From contig NZ_JBBELO010000007.1 of NCBI RefSeq assembly GCF_037404875.1, positions 80,624 through 144,623 on the forward strand: 64,000 nucleotides of DNA, read 5' to 3'. Position numbers and translations under genes: made by a program. The stretch is from Orlajensenia sp037404875 (GTDB taxonomy: Bacteria > Actinomycetota > Actinomycetes > Actinomycetales > Microbacteriaceae). The notes beneath the pieces were generated by a model. That model was not told the origin of the DNA. It searched no databases and worked only from the letters and a program-made list of their open reading frames with translations. Of the stretch, positions 39,784 through 49,029 are shown in pieces (position 1 is the stretch's first letter; each line of letters starts with the position of its first letter).

Positions 39784-40590
39784 ATGAGCCAGCCGATTCC
39801 GACCCCGTACGAAGACCTGCTGCGCGATGTTCTCGAGCACGGCACGCAGAAGAGCGACCGCACCGGAACGGGAACGCGCAGCGTCTTCGGCCGGCAGCTG
39901 CGCTTCGACCTGAGCGAGTCCTTCCCGCTCATCACCACGAAGCGCGTGCACTTCAAGTCGATCGCGTATGAACTGCTGTGGTTCCTGCGCGGCGAGTCCA
40001 ACGTGGCCTGGCTGCGCGAGAACGGCGTGAGCATCTGGGACGAGTGGGCCGACGCATCCGGAGAGCTCGGACCGGTCTACGGCGTGCAGTGGCGCTCGTG
40101 GCCCACCCCCTCCGGTGGGCACATCGACCAGATCTCCCAGGTGCTCAACGACATCCGCGCCACGCCCGACTCGCGTCGGCTCATCGTCTCGGCGTGGAAT
40201 CCCGCCGACATCCCCGACATGGCGCTGGCCCCTTGCCACGCCCTGTTCCAGTTCTACGTGGCCGACGGCAAGCTCTCGTGCCAGCTCTACCAGCGCAGCG
40301 GCGACCTCTTTCTCGGAGTGCCGTTCAACATCGCCTCCTACGCCCTGCTCACGCTCATGGTCGCGGCGCAGACGGGGCTCGAGCCCGGCGAGTTCGTCTG
40401 GACGGGTGGCGACTGCCACATCTACGACAACCACGTCGAGCAGGTGAGGGAGCAGCTCACGCGCGAGCCCTTCCCGTATCCCCGCGTGCGCCTGGCACCG
40501 CGCGACTCGCTGTTCGACTACACCTACGACGACATCGAGCTGCTGGACTACCAGCACCATCCCGCCATCCGAGCGGCCGTCGCGGTATGA
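39784..40590 (+). CDS. thyA: Thymidylate synthase
   Basis: A 268-residue enzyme making dTMP from dUMP with methylene-tetrahydrofolate. The catalytic Cys151 is in LAPCHALFQFYV. Other anchors are SDRTGTGTRSVFG (dUMP phosphate Arg), QRSGDLFLGVPFNIASYA, and HIYDNHVEQ. Standard length. It is translationally coupled with folA (ATGA at 40587), which regenerates tetrahydrofolate from the dihydrofolate it produces. Leaderless start after TAGCAT. Confidence 0.97.
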   Translation: MSQPIPTPYEDLLRDVLEHGTQKSDRTGTGTRSVFGRQLRFDLSESFPLITTKRVHFKSIAYELLWFLRGESNVAWLRENGVSIWDEWADASGELGPVYGVQWRSWPTPSGGHIDQISQVLNDIRATPDSRRLIVSAWNPADIPDMALAPCHALFQFYVADGKLSCQLYQRSGDLFLGVPFNIASYALLTLMVAAQTGLEPGEFVWTGGDCHIYDNHVEQVREQLTREPFPYPRVRLAPRDSLFDYTYDDIELLDYQHHPAIRAAVAV

Positions 40591-41195
40591 CGGATGCCGC
40601 CCCGCGAGTCCGCGTCGGCCTCATCTGGGCGCAGGCACGCGACGGCGTGATCGGCAGCGGGGGACTGATGCCCTGGCACCTGCCCGAGGACCTCGCGCAC
40701 TTCAAGCAGGTCACGATGGATGGTCCCGTCATCATGGGCCGCCGCACGTGGGACTCGATCCCCGAGCGGTTCCGACCGCTGCCCGGCCGGCGCAACATCG
40801 TCGTCACCCGCTCGCCCGCCTGGAGCGCCGAGGGCGCCGAGGCCGCGCCCTCGGTGCAGGACGCGCTCTCCCTCGCCGGTTGCGCCATTTCCGCGGCCCT
40901 TGCGCCAGAAGATCTGGCGCAACGCCCGCCGAAGTGGCGCAACGCCGGCGCGGCAGCGCCGGCGTTGGTGCCGCCCACCGTCTGGGTCATCGGGGGAGGG
41001 CAGGTCTACGCATCCGTCATCGATGCGGCCGACGTGCTCGAGGTGACCGAGATCGACCTCGAGGTCGAGGGCGACACGCTGGCCCCGGCCATCGACGCGG
41101 ATACTTGGCACCCGGCATCCATCGACCCCGCCGAGGGATGGCACACCTCCCGCACCGGCCTGCGCTACCGCTTCCTCACCTATACCCGGGCCTGA
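40587..41195 (+). CDS. folA: Dihydrofolate reductase with an inserted palindrome-coded segment
   Basis: A 202-residue NADPH-dependent reductase; most bacterial ones are 160-175. The N-terminal part is normal: GLIWAQARDGVIGSGG, MPWHLPEDLAHFKQVT (catalytic acidic residue), VIMGRRTWDSIPERFRPLPGR-type nucleotide loop. Then about 32 extra residues (around 97-129) appear between the Ala-rich helix and the conserved VWVIGGGQVY. They are encoded by concentric inverted repeats at 40879-40966. The C-terminal part, YRFLTYTRA, is normal, so the enzyme is probably active with an extra surface loop. Confidence 0.93.
   Translation: MTDAAPRVRVGLIWAQARDGVIGSGGLMPWHLPEDLAHFKQVTMDGPVIMGRRTWDSIPERFRPLPGRRNIVVTRSPAWSAEGAEAAPSVQDALSLAGCAISAALAPEDLAQRPPKWRNAGAAAPALVPPTVWVIGGGQVYASVIDAADVLEVTEIDLEVEGDTLAPAIDADTWHPASIDPAEGWHTSRTGLRYRFLTYTRA
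40879..40966. repeat. Concentric palindromic repeat inserted in folA
   Basis: Outer arms GTTGCGCCATTT (40879-40890) and AAGTGGCGCAAC (40932-40943) and inner arms TTGCGCCAG (40900-40908) and CTGGCGCAA (40914-40922) share one centre near 40911. A further palindrome, AACGCCGGCG/CGCCGGCGTT, follows at 40941-40966. The layout (two TTGCGCCA units forward, two reversed) resembles elements E1/E2 in architecture but not in sequence. It lies exactly where the protein has extra residues. Confidence 0.8.
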
Positions 41196-41246
41196 ACCAC
41201 CCGACGCCCGACCCGTCACACGCCGTGACCGCACCCGGCGAACCGA

Positions 41247-41252
41247 TACACT
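41247..41252 (+). promoter_or_regulatory. -10 box for leaderless dapA
   Basis: TACACT, six bases, then the GTG at 41259; no ribosome site is visible. Confidence 0.6.
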
Positions 41253-41258
41253 CGGGAC

Positions 41259-42233
41259 GTGTCCATCGAGAATCCCTTCGGACAGGTGCTTGTCGCGCTC
41301 GTCACGCCCTTCACCGCCGATGGCGAAGTCGATTGGCCCGGGGTCGAGAAGCACATCGACTCCGTCATCACGGCGGGTGCCGACGGAATCGTCGTCACCG
41401 GAACGACCGGCGAGACCAGCACGCTGACGGATGCCGAGAAGCTGCGGCTCGTCGAGGTGGGCAAGTCCGTGGCCGACGGCCGTGCGAAGATCATCACCGG
41501 CGGCGGCTCCAACGAGACCGCGCACGCCATCCAGCTCGCCCAGCAGAGCGAGAAGGCCGGCGCCGACGGCAACATGATCGTCACGCCGTACTACAACAAG
41601 CCGACCCAGGCCGGCATCCTGACCCACTTCCGCATGATCGCGGATGCGACCGACCTGCCCGTGCTGCTCTACGACATCCCCGGCCGCACCGGCGTGCCCA
41701 TCCGCTACGAGACGCTCGTGCGCCTGGCCAAGCACCCCAACATCCTCGCCGTCAAAGACGCCAAGGGCGACTTCAGCGAGGTCAGCCGCGTGCTGAACCA
41801 GACCGACCTCATGTACTTCTCGGGCGATGACGCGAACGTGCTGCCGCACCTGGCCATCGGCGCGACCGGGCTCGTCGGCGTGACGGCGAACATCGCCCCG
41901 ACGCCCTACCGCACCATCGTCGACGCCGTGAACCGCGGCGACCTCGCCACGGCGACGGATGCCCACAAGAGACTCGAACCGCTGGTGCGCGCCGTGATGA
42001 CGCACGTTCCCGGAACGGTATCGGCCAAGTACATCCTGCACGGCCTCGGCCGCATCGCGAGCCCGCGTGTGCGCCTGCCCCTCGTGGGTCCCGAGGAATG
42101 GGAAGCCGCGCAGATCGAAGACGAGATCGCGCTCGTGCGCGACATCGCCGGAGTCGACTTCTCGAACTTCCGGCCCGACAGGAATGCCGCCGCCGGCGGC
42201 GCCCTCCCGCGTATCGCGGGAACAACACGCTGA
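41259..42233 (+). CDS. dapA: 4-hydroxy-tetrahydrodipicolinate synthase
   Basis: A 324-residue TIM-barrel aldolase that condenses pyruvate with aspartate semialdehyde. The Schiff-base Lys166 is in ILAVKDAKGD, the catalytic Tyr138 in YDIPGRTGVP and the TTGE loop in VVTGTTGETSTL. The C-terminus is extended by a Arg/Ala-rich tail. The GTG start is leaderless after TACACT. The rnj gene follows after 17 bases with its own strong ribosome site, a widespread actinobacterial pairing. Confidence 0.96.
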   Translation: MSIENPFGQVLVALVTPFTADGEVDWPGVEKHIDSVITAGADGIVVTGTTGETSTLTDAEKLRLVEVGKSVADGRAKIITGGGSNETAHAIQLAQQSEKAGADGNMIVTPYYNKPTQAGILTHFRMIADATDLPVLLYDIPGRTGVPIRYETLVRLAKHPNILAVKDAKGDFSEVSRVLNQTDLMYFSGDDANVLPHLAIGATGLVGVTANIAPTPYRTIVDAVNRGDLATATDAHKRLEPLVRAVMTHVPGTVSAKYILHGLGRIASPRVRLPLVGPEEWEAAQIEDEIALVRDIAGVDFSNFRPDRNAAAGGALPRIAGTTR

Positions 42234-42250
42234 GCAGTACAGGAGGGCCT

Positions 42251-43927
42251 ATGCCCCGCGACGTCTACGAACCCGCCCCTCTCGAGTCCGGCACCCTGCG
42301 TGTCATCCCCATCGGGGGACTCGGTGAGATCGGCCGCAACATGACCATCTTCGAGATCGACGGCAAGATCCTCATCGTCGACTGCGGCGTTCTCTTCCCC
42401 GAGGAGCACCAGCCTGGCGTCGACCTGATCCTGCCCGACTTCAGCCCCATCCGCGACCGCCTCGACGACATCGTCGGCGTCGTGCTGACACACGGCCACG
42501 AAGACCACATCGGCGCCGTCCCCTACCTGCTCAAGCTGCGGGCCGACATCCCGCTCATCGGATCCGGCCTCACGCTCGCCCTCATCGAGGCGAAGCTCAA
42601 GGAACACCGCATCAAGCCGTTCGTCCTCACCGTCAAGGAAGGCGACATGGAGGCGATGGGGCCGTTCGACCTCGAGTTCGTCGCCGTGAACCACTCGATA
42701 CCGGATGCGCTGGCCGTCGTCATCCACTCGGCCGCCGGCACCGTTCTGGCCACCGGCGACTTCAAGATGGACCAGCTGCCGCTGGATGGCCGCCTCACCG
42801 ACCTCCGCGAGTTCGCCCGCCTCGGCAAGAGCGGTGTCGACCTGTTCCTCGTGGACTCGACGAACGCCGACGTGCCGGGATTCACCACCCCCGAGCGCGC
42901 GATCGGTCCCGTGCTCGACCAGGTCATCTCCAAGGCGACGGGCAAGGTCATCGTGGCCAGTTTCTCGAGCCACGTGCACCGCGTGCAGCAGGTGCTCGAC
43001 GCGGCCCACGCCAACGGCCGTCGGGTCGCCCTGCTCGGGCGCAGCATGGTGCGCAACATGACCATCGCCGCCGAGCTCGGCTACCTGAAGGTTCCCGCCG
43101 GCGTGCTGATCGACTACAAGAAGGCCGGCGACGTTCCGGACGCGAAGATCGTCTACATGTCGACGGGTTCCCAGGGGGAGCCGATGGCCGTGCTCAGCCG
43201 CATGGTCAACCGCGACCACGCGGTCGAGGTGGGGGAGGGCGACACCGTCATCCTCGCCTCCAGCCTCATCCCGGGCAACGAGAACGCCGTCTACCGCATC
43301 ATCGACGGCCTCACGAAGCTCGGCGCGAACGTCGTGCACAAGGGCAACGCCAAGGTGCACGTCTCCGGTCACGCGGCCGCCGGCGAACTGCTCTACGTCT
43401 ACAACATCCTGCAGCCGAAGAACGTGCTCCCGGTTCACGGCGAGTGGCGCCACCTCTGGGCCAATGCGGCTCTCGCACAGCAGACCGGCATCCCCGAGGC
43501 GAACACCTTCCTCGGCGAGGACGGCACGGTGTTCGACATGAAGGCCGGCGAGGTGAAAGTGGTCGGCCAGCTCGACCTCGGCTTCGTCTACGTCGACGGC
43601 TCGAGCGTCGGCGCGATCACGGATGCCGACCTCAAGGACCGTCGCATCCTCAGCGAGGAGGGCTTCATCTCGGTCATCGTGGTCGTCGACGCCGCCACCG
43701 GCAAGGTCATCTCGGGCCCCGAGATCCACGCCCGCGGTGTGGCCGAGGACGAGACGGTGTTCGAGTCGATCAAGCCCAAGATCATCTCCGCCCTCGCCGA
43801 TGCCGCGCAGTCGGGCGTGCGCGATCAGCATGCGCTGCAGCAGGCGATCCGCCGCGTCGTCGGATCATGGGCGGGCCGGGCGCTTCGCCGTCGTCCGATG
43901 ATCATCCCCGTCGTCGTCGAGGCGTAG
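42251..43927 (+). CDS. rnj: Ribonuclease J
   Basis: A 558-residue metallo-beta-lactamase/beta-CASP ribonuclease. The metal motif HGHEDHIG is at residues 81-88, more ligands follow in HSIPDALAVVI and ATGDFKMD, and beta-CASP motifs in SFSSHVHRVQQVLDAA and VSGHAAAGEL with PVHGEWRH. It processes and degrades RNA 5' to 3' and endonucleolytically, in concert with PNPase. ATG at 42251 has AGGAGGGCC just before it. A strong hairpin follows the stop. Confidence 0.97.
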   Translation: MPRDVYEPAPLESGTLRVIPIGGLGEIGRNMTIFEIDGKILIVDCGVLFPEEHQPGVDLILPDFSPIRDRLDDIVGVVLTHGHEDHIGAVPYLLKLRADIPLIGSGLTLALIEAKLKEHRIKPFVLTVKEGDMEAMGPFDLEFVAVNHSIPDALAVVIHSAAGTVLATGDFKMDQLPLDGRLTDLREFARLGKSGVDLFLVDSTNADVPGFTTPERAIGPVLDQVISKATGKVIVASFSSHVHRVQQVLDAAHANGRRVALLGRSMVRNMTIAAELGYLKVPAGVLIDYKKAGDVPDAKIVYMSTGSQGEPMAVLSRMVNRDHAVEVGEGDTVILASSLIPGNENAVYRIIDGLTKLGANVVHKGNAKVHVSGHAAAGELLYVYNILQPKNVLPVHGEWRHLWANAALAQQTGIPEANTFLGEDGTVFDMKAGEVKVVGQLDLGFVYVDGSSVGAITDADLKDRRILSEEGFISVIVVVDAATGKVISGPEIHARGVAEDETVFESIKPKIISALADAAQSGVRDQHALQQAIRRVVGSWAGRALRRRPMIIPVVVEA

Positions 43928-43938
43928 CCGCGAGCAGC

Positions 43939-43975
43939 ACCGGTGATCGCCCTCGCACGGGCGGCGATCACCGGT
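43939..43975. terminator. Hairpin after rnj
   Basis: A perfect 13-bp stem (ACCGGTGATCGCC at 43939-43951, complement at 43963-43975) with an 11-base loop begins 12 bases after the stop. There is no T-run. It probably ends the dapA-rnj transcript. Confidence 0.65.
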
Positions 43976-44013
43976 TGGTCGCAGACCGAAACGCAGGCGT
44001 AACACGCGACGCG

Positions 44014-44019
44014 TAGCAT
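44014..44019 (+). promoter_or_regulatory. -10 box for leaderless GNAT gene
   Basis: TAGCAT followed by six bases and the ATG at 44026. Confidence 0.55.
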
Positions 44020-44025
44020 CCGTTC

Positions 44026-44520
44026 ATGGCGGCATTCGCACTGCGGGCGGCGACGGCGAGCGATGCGAGATTGCTCACCGACATGATGGTCGAGGCCGCC
44101 AACTGGGACCGCCTGGCCGCCCGCAACCGCGTCGAGGTCATCGCGGACTCCGCCCATTCCCGGTACGTGATGGGTTGGAAGCGACCGAGCGACGAGGGCG
44201 TGGTCGCCGTCGATACCGAGGTCGATGAGAGCATCGGCGCCTGCTGGTTCCGGCTGTTCCCGACGGATGCACCGGGCTACGGCTTCGTGGCGGTGGGCGT
44301 GCCCGAACTCATCCTCGGCGTCAAGCCGTACTGGCGCGCCCAGGGAGTGGGCCGGGCGCTGCTGCGCGAGACGATCGGACTTGCCGCGCGACGCGGCTAC
44401 AACCGCATCGCGTTGAGTGTCGAGAGCGGCAACCACGCCGTCAATCTCTACCGCAGCGAGGGCTTCGCGCCGGTGGCCCGGGTCGGCACGCGCGAGACCA
44501 TGGTCAAGAACCTGCGCTGA
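44026..44520 (+). CDS. GNAT family N-acetyltransferase
   Basis: A 164-residue acetyltransferase. The acetyl-CoA loop is in KPYWRAQGVGRALLRETIGLA, and motif B is ALSVESGNHAVNLYRSEGF, matching the small ribosomal-protein or amine acetyltransferase pattern. Substrate unknown. It has its own leaderless promoter and stands alone between the rnj terminator and a glutamine amidotransferase gene. Confidence 0.9.
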   Translation: MAAFALRAATASDARLLTDMMVEAANWDRLAARNRVEVIADSAHSRYVMGWKRPSDEGVVAVDTEVDESIGACWFRLFPTDAPGYGFVAVGVPELILGVKPYWRAQGVGRALLRETIGLAARRGYNRIALSVESGNHAVNLYRSEGFAPVARVGTRETMVKNLR

Positions 44521-44667
44521 CACCGACCCGCAGCCCTCCCCGGTAGTGGGGGGCGTGGAGAAATGCGACTGTGCGCGGGATGTCACGTCGTCGCAACACG
44601 GGCGTTGTAGCGTCGAAGACGAGACAACCACTCGTGTGCGGGAACGCACTGTCGTCGAAGGGTTCGC

Positions 44668-45483
44668 ATGTGCAGGCTCCTGGGGTACGCGGCGGCAGCG
44701 CCGGTGACGGTACGGGGAGTCCTCGGAGCGGACGAAGTCGGCGTGTTCCAAGACCTCGCCCTGCTGCACCGCGACGGCTGGGGAACCGCCTGGCTCGATG
44801 AGCAGGCGGGTCGGGTCGAGCGCGAACTCTCACCCACCAGCGGAGCGGCGGATGACCGGCTCACCCGCGCCCTGGCTCGCCGCGAGGCGCCCGCCGGGCT
44901 CGTGCACCTGCGCATGGCGACGGATGGCATGGCCTGCCGCGACGACAACACGCATCCGTTCACCGCAGACGGCATCGCCTTCGCGCACAACGGCGCGCTG
45001 AAGCCCGCCGCGGCCATCGAAGCCTTCATCGCGCCCGAACTGCGCGCTCAGCTGCGCGGCGACACCGACAGCGAACGCTACTTCGCCGTCATCCGCACCA
45101 AGCTCGCGCAGGGGCTCGACCTGCCGGATGCCGTCATGGCGACCGTGGAGCAGCTGCGGCCGCTCTTTCCCACGAGCAGCATGAACGCGCTCATCCTCTC
45201 GCCCACCCACCTGATCGCCGTGCACGCGAGCGAGGGCGCCCGCATCCCCCACGAGGACTTCGACGCGAGCGGCCTCGGCGAGCTCCTGCCGCGCGATCAC
45301 CGCGACGCCTACTACCTCATGCGCCAGCGTCGCCTCGACGACGGCTCGGTCGTGTTCGCCTCGACCGGCCTCGACATCGCCGGCTGGCAGCCCTTGCCGG
45401 CAGAGAGCGTTGCCGTGCTCGAACTCGCCAGCCTCCAGGTCGAGGTGCGCTCGCTCGACACGCTCGCGCGACTCGCCGCCTGA
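44668..45483 (+). CDS. Class II glutamine amidotransferase family protein
   Basis: A 271-residue Ntn-hydrolase. After removal of Met, Cys2 (MCRLLGYAA) is the N-terminal nucleophile. LLHRDGWGTAWL, HLRMATDG, NTHPFTADGIAFAHNGAL and RGDTDSERYF give the glutamine pocket, as in the YafJ/EgtC-like stand-alone amidotransferases. No synthase domain is attached, so the ammonia acceptor or partner is unknown. ATG has GAAGGG seven bases upstream. Confidence 0.9.
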   Translation: MCRLLGYAAAAPVTVRGVLGADEVGVFQDLALLHRDGWGTAWLDEQAGRVERELSPTSGAADDRLTRALARREAPAGLVHLRMATDGMACRDDNTHPFTADGIAFAHNGALKPAAAIEAFIAPELRAQLRGDTDSERYFAVIRTKLAQGLDLPDAVMATVEQLRPLFPTSSMNALILSPTHLIAVHASEGARIPHEDFDASGLGELLPRDHRDAYYLMRQRRLDDGSVVFASTGLDIAGWQPLPAESVAVLELASLQVEVRSLDTLARLAA

Positions 45484-45604
45484 TCGGTCCTCACCCGGCC
45501 GGTGCTCGTCGCGGTCCTCGCGGCCGCCGTCGCCCCCGGTGGTTCGCGTGCGCGCCGGCGGCGACACCCGAGCCCGCCTCCCGGGCGATGACGGATGCCG
45601 CGGC

Positions 45605-45610
45605 TACCGT
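45605..45610 (+). promoter_or_regulatory. -10 box for leaderless ftsK
   Basis: TACCGT, six bases, then the ATG of the translocase gene at 45617; it fixes the start codon. Confidence 0.55.
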
Positions 45611-45616
45611 TGAACC

Positions 45617-48424
45617 ATGGCTACGACCACCAAGGCGAACGGACGCGCCCGCAGCACCGGCGCGACGCGCGGCGGTGCGTCCACGAGCAAGCCCCGCACC
45701 TCGACCGCGACGGCAAAGACCGTCACCTTCGCCCCCGCGGAGGAGAAGCCCGCCCTCGTCGTGCGCATGTGGATGGCCATGGCCCACGTAGCCGGGGCAG
45801 CCGCGCGTGCGCTCGGGCCCGAGAAGCTCGCCAAGGAGGAGCGCCGCGACGGCCTGCCGTTCTTCATCGTGCTGCTCGCCGTTGCGGGAGCGGTCATCGA
45901 GTGGTTCTTCATCCAGGACCCGGTCGCCGAGACTCTCGACGCGTGGACCTTCGGCGGTCTGCTGGGCCGGGTGGCCTTCGGACTGCCCATCATCATGCTC
46001 GTCTTCGCGGTCTGGCTCTTCCGGCATCCGGCGTCGGTGCACGACAACTCCCGTATCGGCATTGGCCTCGGCATCCTGCTCGTCTCCATCGCCGGGCTCT
46101 GCCATGTCTTCGGCGGAACGCCCGAGCCCACCGACGGCATGGCCGTGCTGGCGAGGGCCGGCGGCATCCTCGGGTGGATGATCACCTGGCCGCTCCTGCT
46201 CGTCGGCGCCCCGCTGGCCGTGATCGTGATGATCCTGCTCATCGCGCTCTCGCTGCTCATCATCACCAAGACGCCGCCGAACCGCGTGCCGCAGCGCTTC
46301 CGGGAGCTCTACGCTTGGCTGTTCGGCGCGCAGCTGCAGCCCGAGGAGGAGCGGCAGGCGGCAAAGGCCGCCCGCAAGCAGAAGACCGAGCAGGTCGAGC
46401 TCGACGGCATCGACGACGAGCAGCCGACCGAGGGCCACCTGCCCTGGTGGCGGCGCAACAACTCCGGCCGTGAGGAAGACCCCGACTTCGCGGGGCCATC
46501 GGCCGACGGCTTCACCGAGATCTTCGGCGATGCGCCCGACGGCGGCTTCGCGAGTGCGATCGAGCCGGATGCCGATGCCCAGCAGACCGACGTGCTCGCC
46601 ACCCTGCGCCAGGCAGAATCGGCCATCGGGAGGTTCACCGGCGACGTGGGCGCCACGGCGCTGCAGCCCGACGGCGCGGTGCCCGCCCTCGCCGCCCCGC
46701 TCGCATCCGGCCTGCCGGGTGCGGCAGGAGTGCTCCCCGGATTCTCCGACGAGAACTCCGAGGACTTCGACCTCGAGGGCTCCGAACCGGCAGAGGCGAC
46801 GCCGACCGCGCCGTACAACCTGCCCTCCGTCTCGACGCTCATCGCCGGCGCTCCGGCGAAGACCCGCTCCGCAGCCAACGACGAGGTGGTTCGTGCCATC
46901 ACCGAGGTGCTCGACCAGTTCTCGGTCGACGCTCGGGTCACCGGGTTCTCGCGCGGTCCCACCGTCACGCAGTACGAGGTCGAGCTCGGTCCGGGCGTCA
47001 AGGTCGAGCGCGTGACCGCGCTGGCGAAGAACCTCGCCTATGCCGTCGCCTCCAACGAGGTGCGCATCCTCTCCCCGATTCCTGGCAAGAGCGCGATCGG
47101 CATCGAGATCCCGAACAGCGACCGTGAGATCGTCACCCTCGGCGACGTGCTGCGCTCGAGCGCCGCGACCAAGTCCACGCATCCGATGACCATCGGCGTC
47201 GGCAAAGACGTCGGCGGAGGCTTCGTCGTGGCCAACCTCGCGAAGATGCCGCACCTGCTCGTGGCCGGCTCCACCGGATCGGGCAAGTCGAGCTTCGTCA
47301 ACTCGATGATCACCTCCATCCTCATGCGCGCCAAGCCCAGCGAGGTGCGCATGGTCCTGGTCGACCCGAAGCGGGTCGAGCTGGCGCCCTACGCCGGTGT
47401 TCCGCACCTCATCACGCCCATCATCACGAACCCCAAGAAGGCCGCCGAGGCGCTGCAGTGGGTCGTGAAGGAGATGGATATGCGCTACGACGACCTCGCG
47501 TCGTTCGGCTTCCGTCACATCGACGACTTCAACAAGGCGGTCGTGGGCAACGAGATCGTGCTGCCGCCCGGAAGCGAGCGCACGCTCAAGCCCTACCCCT
47601 ACCTGCTCGTCGTCGTCGACGAGCTCGCCGACCTCATGATGGTCGCCCCGCGCGACGTCGAGGACTCCATCGTGCGCATCACCCAGCTGGCTCGCGCCTC
47701 GGGCATTCACCTGGTGCTCGCGACCCAGCGGCCGTCGGTGGATGTGGTGACCGGCCTGATCAAGGCGAACGTTCCCTCGCGGCTCGCCTTCGCCGTGACG
47801 AGCGTGACCGATTCCCGCGTCATCCTCGACCAGCCCGGCGCCGACAAGCTCATCGGCCAGGGCGACGCCCTCTTCCTGCCCATGGGCGCCTCCAAGGCGC
47901 TTCGCGTGCAGGGTGCGTGGGTGAATGAGGCCGAGATCGAGAAGGTCGTCAAGCACGTCACCCGCCAGGCCCGCCCCGACTACCGACCCGATGTCACCGC
48001 TGTCGTGGAGCGCAAGGAGATCGATTCCGACATCGGCGACGACCTCGAGCTGCTTCTCGCGGCTGCCGAGCTCGTGGTCTCCTCGCAGTTCGGGTCCACC
48101 TCCATGCTGCAGCGCAAGCTGCGCGTCGGGTTCGCGAAGGCCGGGCGTCTCATGGACCTGCTCGAGTCCCGCGAGATCGTCGGGCCCTCCGAGGGTTCCA
48201 AGGCCCGCGACGTGTTGGTGACGGCCGAGCAGCTGCCCGGTGTGCTCGCCCGGCTGCGCGGCGAGGAACCGGCCGGCCCGGCTGCGGTTGCCGCCGCATC
48301 CGCCCCCGCGCGCGTCGAGGTCGATCCGTATGACGGCGACCCGGTCGCGCAGATGTCGCAGGGTTATCCTGAAGAGGATGGCCCCTCAGACGAGGACGCC
48401 TGGCAGCTGACCGGCAGGGACTGA
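45617..48424 (+). CDS. ftsK: DNA translocase FtsK/SpoIIIE
   Basis: A 935-residue septal DNA pump that moves chromosome ends through the division plane. A basic N-terminus leads to four or five transmembrane helices (about residues 75-215), then an acidic and Ala/Pro-rich linker (about 235-410). The motor follows, with Walker A in VAGSTGSGKSSFVN (about 550-563) and Walker B in LLVVVDELADLMM. The C-terminal gamma winged helix (about 800-880) includes TSMLQRKLRVGFAKAGRLMDL and recognises KOPS-like sequences. pgsA follows after two bases. Leaderless start. Confidence 0.96.
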   Translation: MATTTKANGRARSTGATRGGASTSKPRTSTATAKTVTFAPAEEKPALVVRMWMAMAHVAGAAARALGPEKLAKEERRDGLPFFIVLLAVAGAVIEWFFIQDPVAETLDAWTFGGLLGRVAFGLPIIMLVFAVWLFRHPASVHDNSRIGIGLGILLVSIAGLCHVFGGTPEPTDGMAVLARAGGILGWMITWPLLLVGAPLAVIVMILLIALSLLIITKTPPNRVPQRFRELYAWLFGAQLQPEEERQAAKAARKQKTEQVELDGIDDEQPTEGHLPWWRRNNSGREEDPDFAGPSADGFTEIFGDAPDGGFASAIEPDADAQQTDVLATLRQAESAIGRFTGDVGATALQPDGAVPALAAPLASGLPGAAGVLPGFSDENSEDFDLEGSEPAEATPTAPYNLPSVSTLIAGAPAKTRSAANDEVVRAITEVLDQFSVDARVTGFSRGPTVTQYEVELGPGVKVERVTALAKNLAYAVASNEVRILSPIPGKSAIGIEIPNSDREIVTLGDVLRSSAATKSTHPMTIGVGKDVGGGFVVANLAKMPHLLVAGSTGSGKSSFVNSMITSILMRAKPSEVRMVLVDPKRVELAPYAGVPHLITPIITNPKKAAEALQWVVKEMDMRYDDLASFGFRHIDDFNKAVVGNEIVLPPGSERTLKPYPYLLVVVDELADLMMVAPRDVEDSIVRITQLARASGIHLVLATQRPSVDVVTGLIKANVPSRLAFAVTSVTDSRVILDQPGADKLIGQGDALFLPMGASKALRVQGAWVNEAEIEKVVKHVTRQARPDYRPDVTAVVERKEIDSDIGDDLELLLAAAELVVSSQFGSTSMLQRKLRVGFAKAGRLMDLLESREIVGPSEGSKARDVLVTAEQLPGVLARLRGEEPAGPAAVAAASAPARVEVDPYDGDPVAQMSQGYPEEDGPSDEDAWQLTGRD

Positions 48425-48426
48425 TC

Positions 48427-49029
48427 ATGGTGTCATCCGACGCGCCGGTGCGTGTCTCGAACTGGAACGCGCCCAACGTCATCACGGTCATCCGCATCCT
48501 GCTGGCCCCGGTGTTCTTCTGGATGCTGCTGGCGGATGCCGGAGCCGACGGGGCACTGCGCTGGGCAGCCGCGGCCCTGTTCATCCTCGCCATCGCCACC
48601 GACAGCCTCGACGGGGCCATCGCGCGGCGGCGGAACCTGGTAACGGACCTGGGCAAGCTGCTGGATCCCATCGCCGACAAGCTGCTGACCAGCGGAGCCT
48701 TGGTCTGCCTGTCGATCCTGGGCGAGCTGTGGTGGTGGGTGACGATCGTCATCATCGTGCGCGAGGTGGGCATCACGGTCTGGCGCATGGTGGAGCTCTC
48801 GCACCGCAATGTCGTTCCGGCCGGGCGCGGCGGCAAGCTCAAGACCGTCGTGCAGGCCGTCGCCATCTCCCTCGCCCTCGCCCCGCTGTGGACGCTGCTC
48901 GGCGACTGGGTGTTCTGGCTGAACTGGATCGTCATGGCGGCGGCGCTCGTGCTCACCGTTCTCTCCGGGGCGGAGTACCTCTGGCTGGCGTGGAAGCTGC
49001 GACGCGCGGCGGCGAGAACGGATGCCTGA
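48427..49029 (+). CDS. pgsA: CDP-diacylglycerol--glycerol-3-phosphate 3-phosphatidyltransferase
   Basis: A 200-residue membrane enzyme making phosphatidylglycerol phosphate. The CDP-alcohol phosphotransferase motif (D-G-x2-A-R-x8-G-x3-D-x3-D) runs through DSLDGAIARRRNLVTDLGKL and continues LDPIADKLL. Hydrophobic helices lie near 22-40, 48-65, 95-120, 150-165 and 170-190. The N-terminal WNAPNVITVIRILLAP is typical. It begins two bases after the ftsK stop and overlaps cinA by eight bases. Confidence 0.94.
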   Translation: MVSSDAPVRVSNWNAPNVITVIRILLAPVFFWMLLADAGADGALRWAAAALFILAIATDSLDGAIARRRNLVTDLGKLLDPIADKLLTSGALVCLSILGELWWWVTIVIIVREVGITVWRMVELSHRNVVPAGRGGKLKTVVQAVAISLALAPLWTLLGDWVFWLNWIVMAAALVLTVLSGAEYLWLAWKLRRAAARTDA

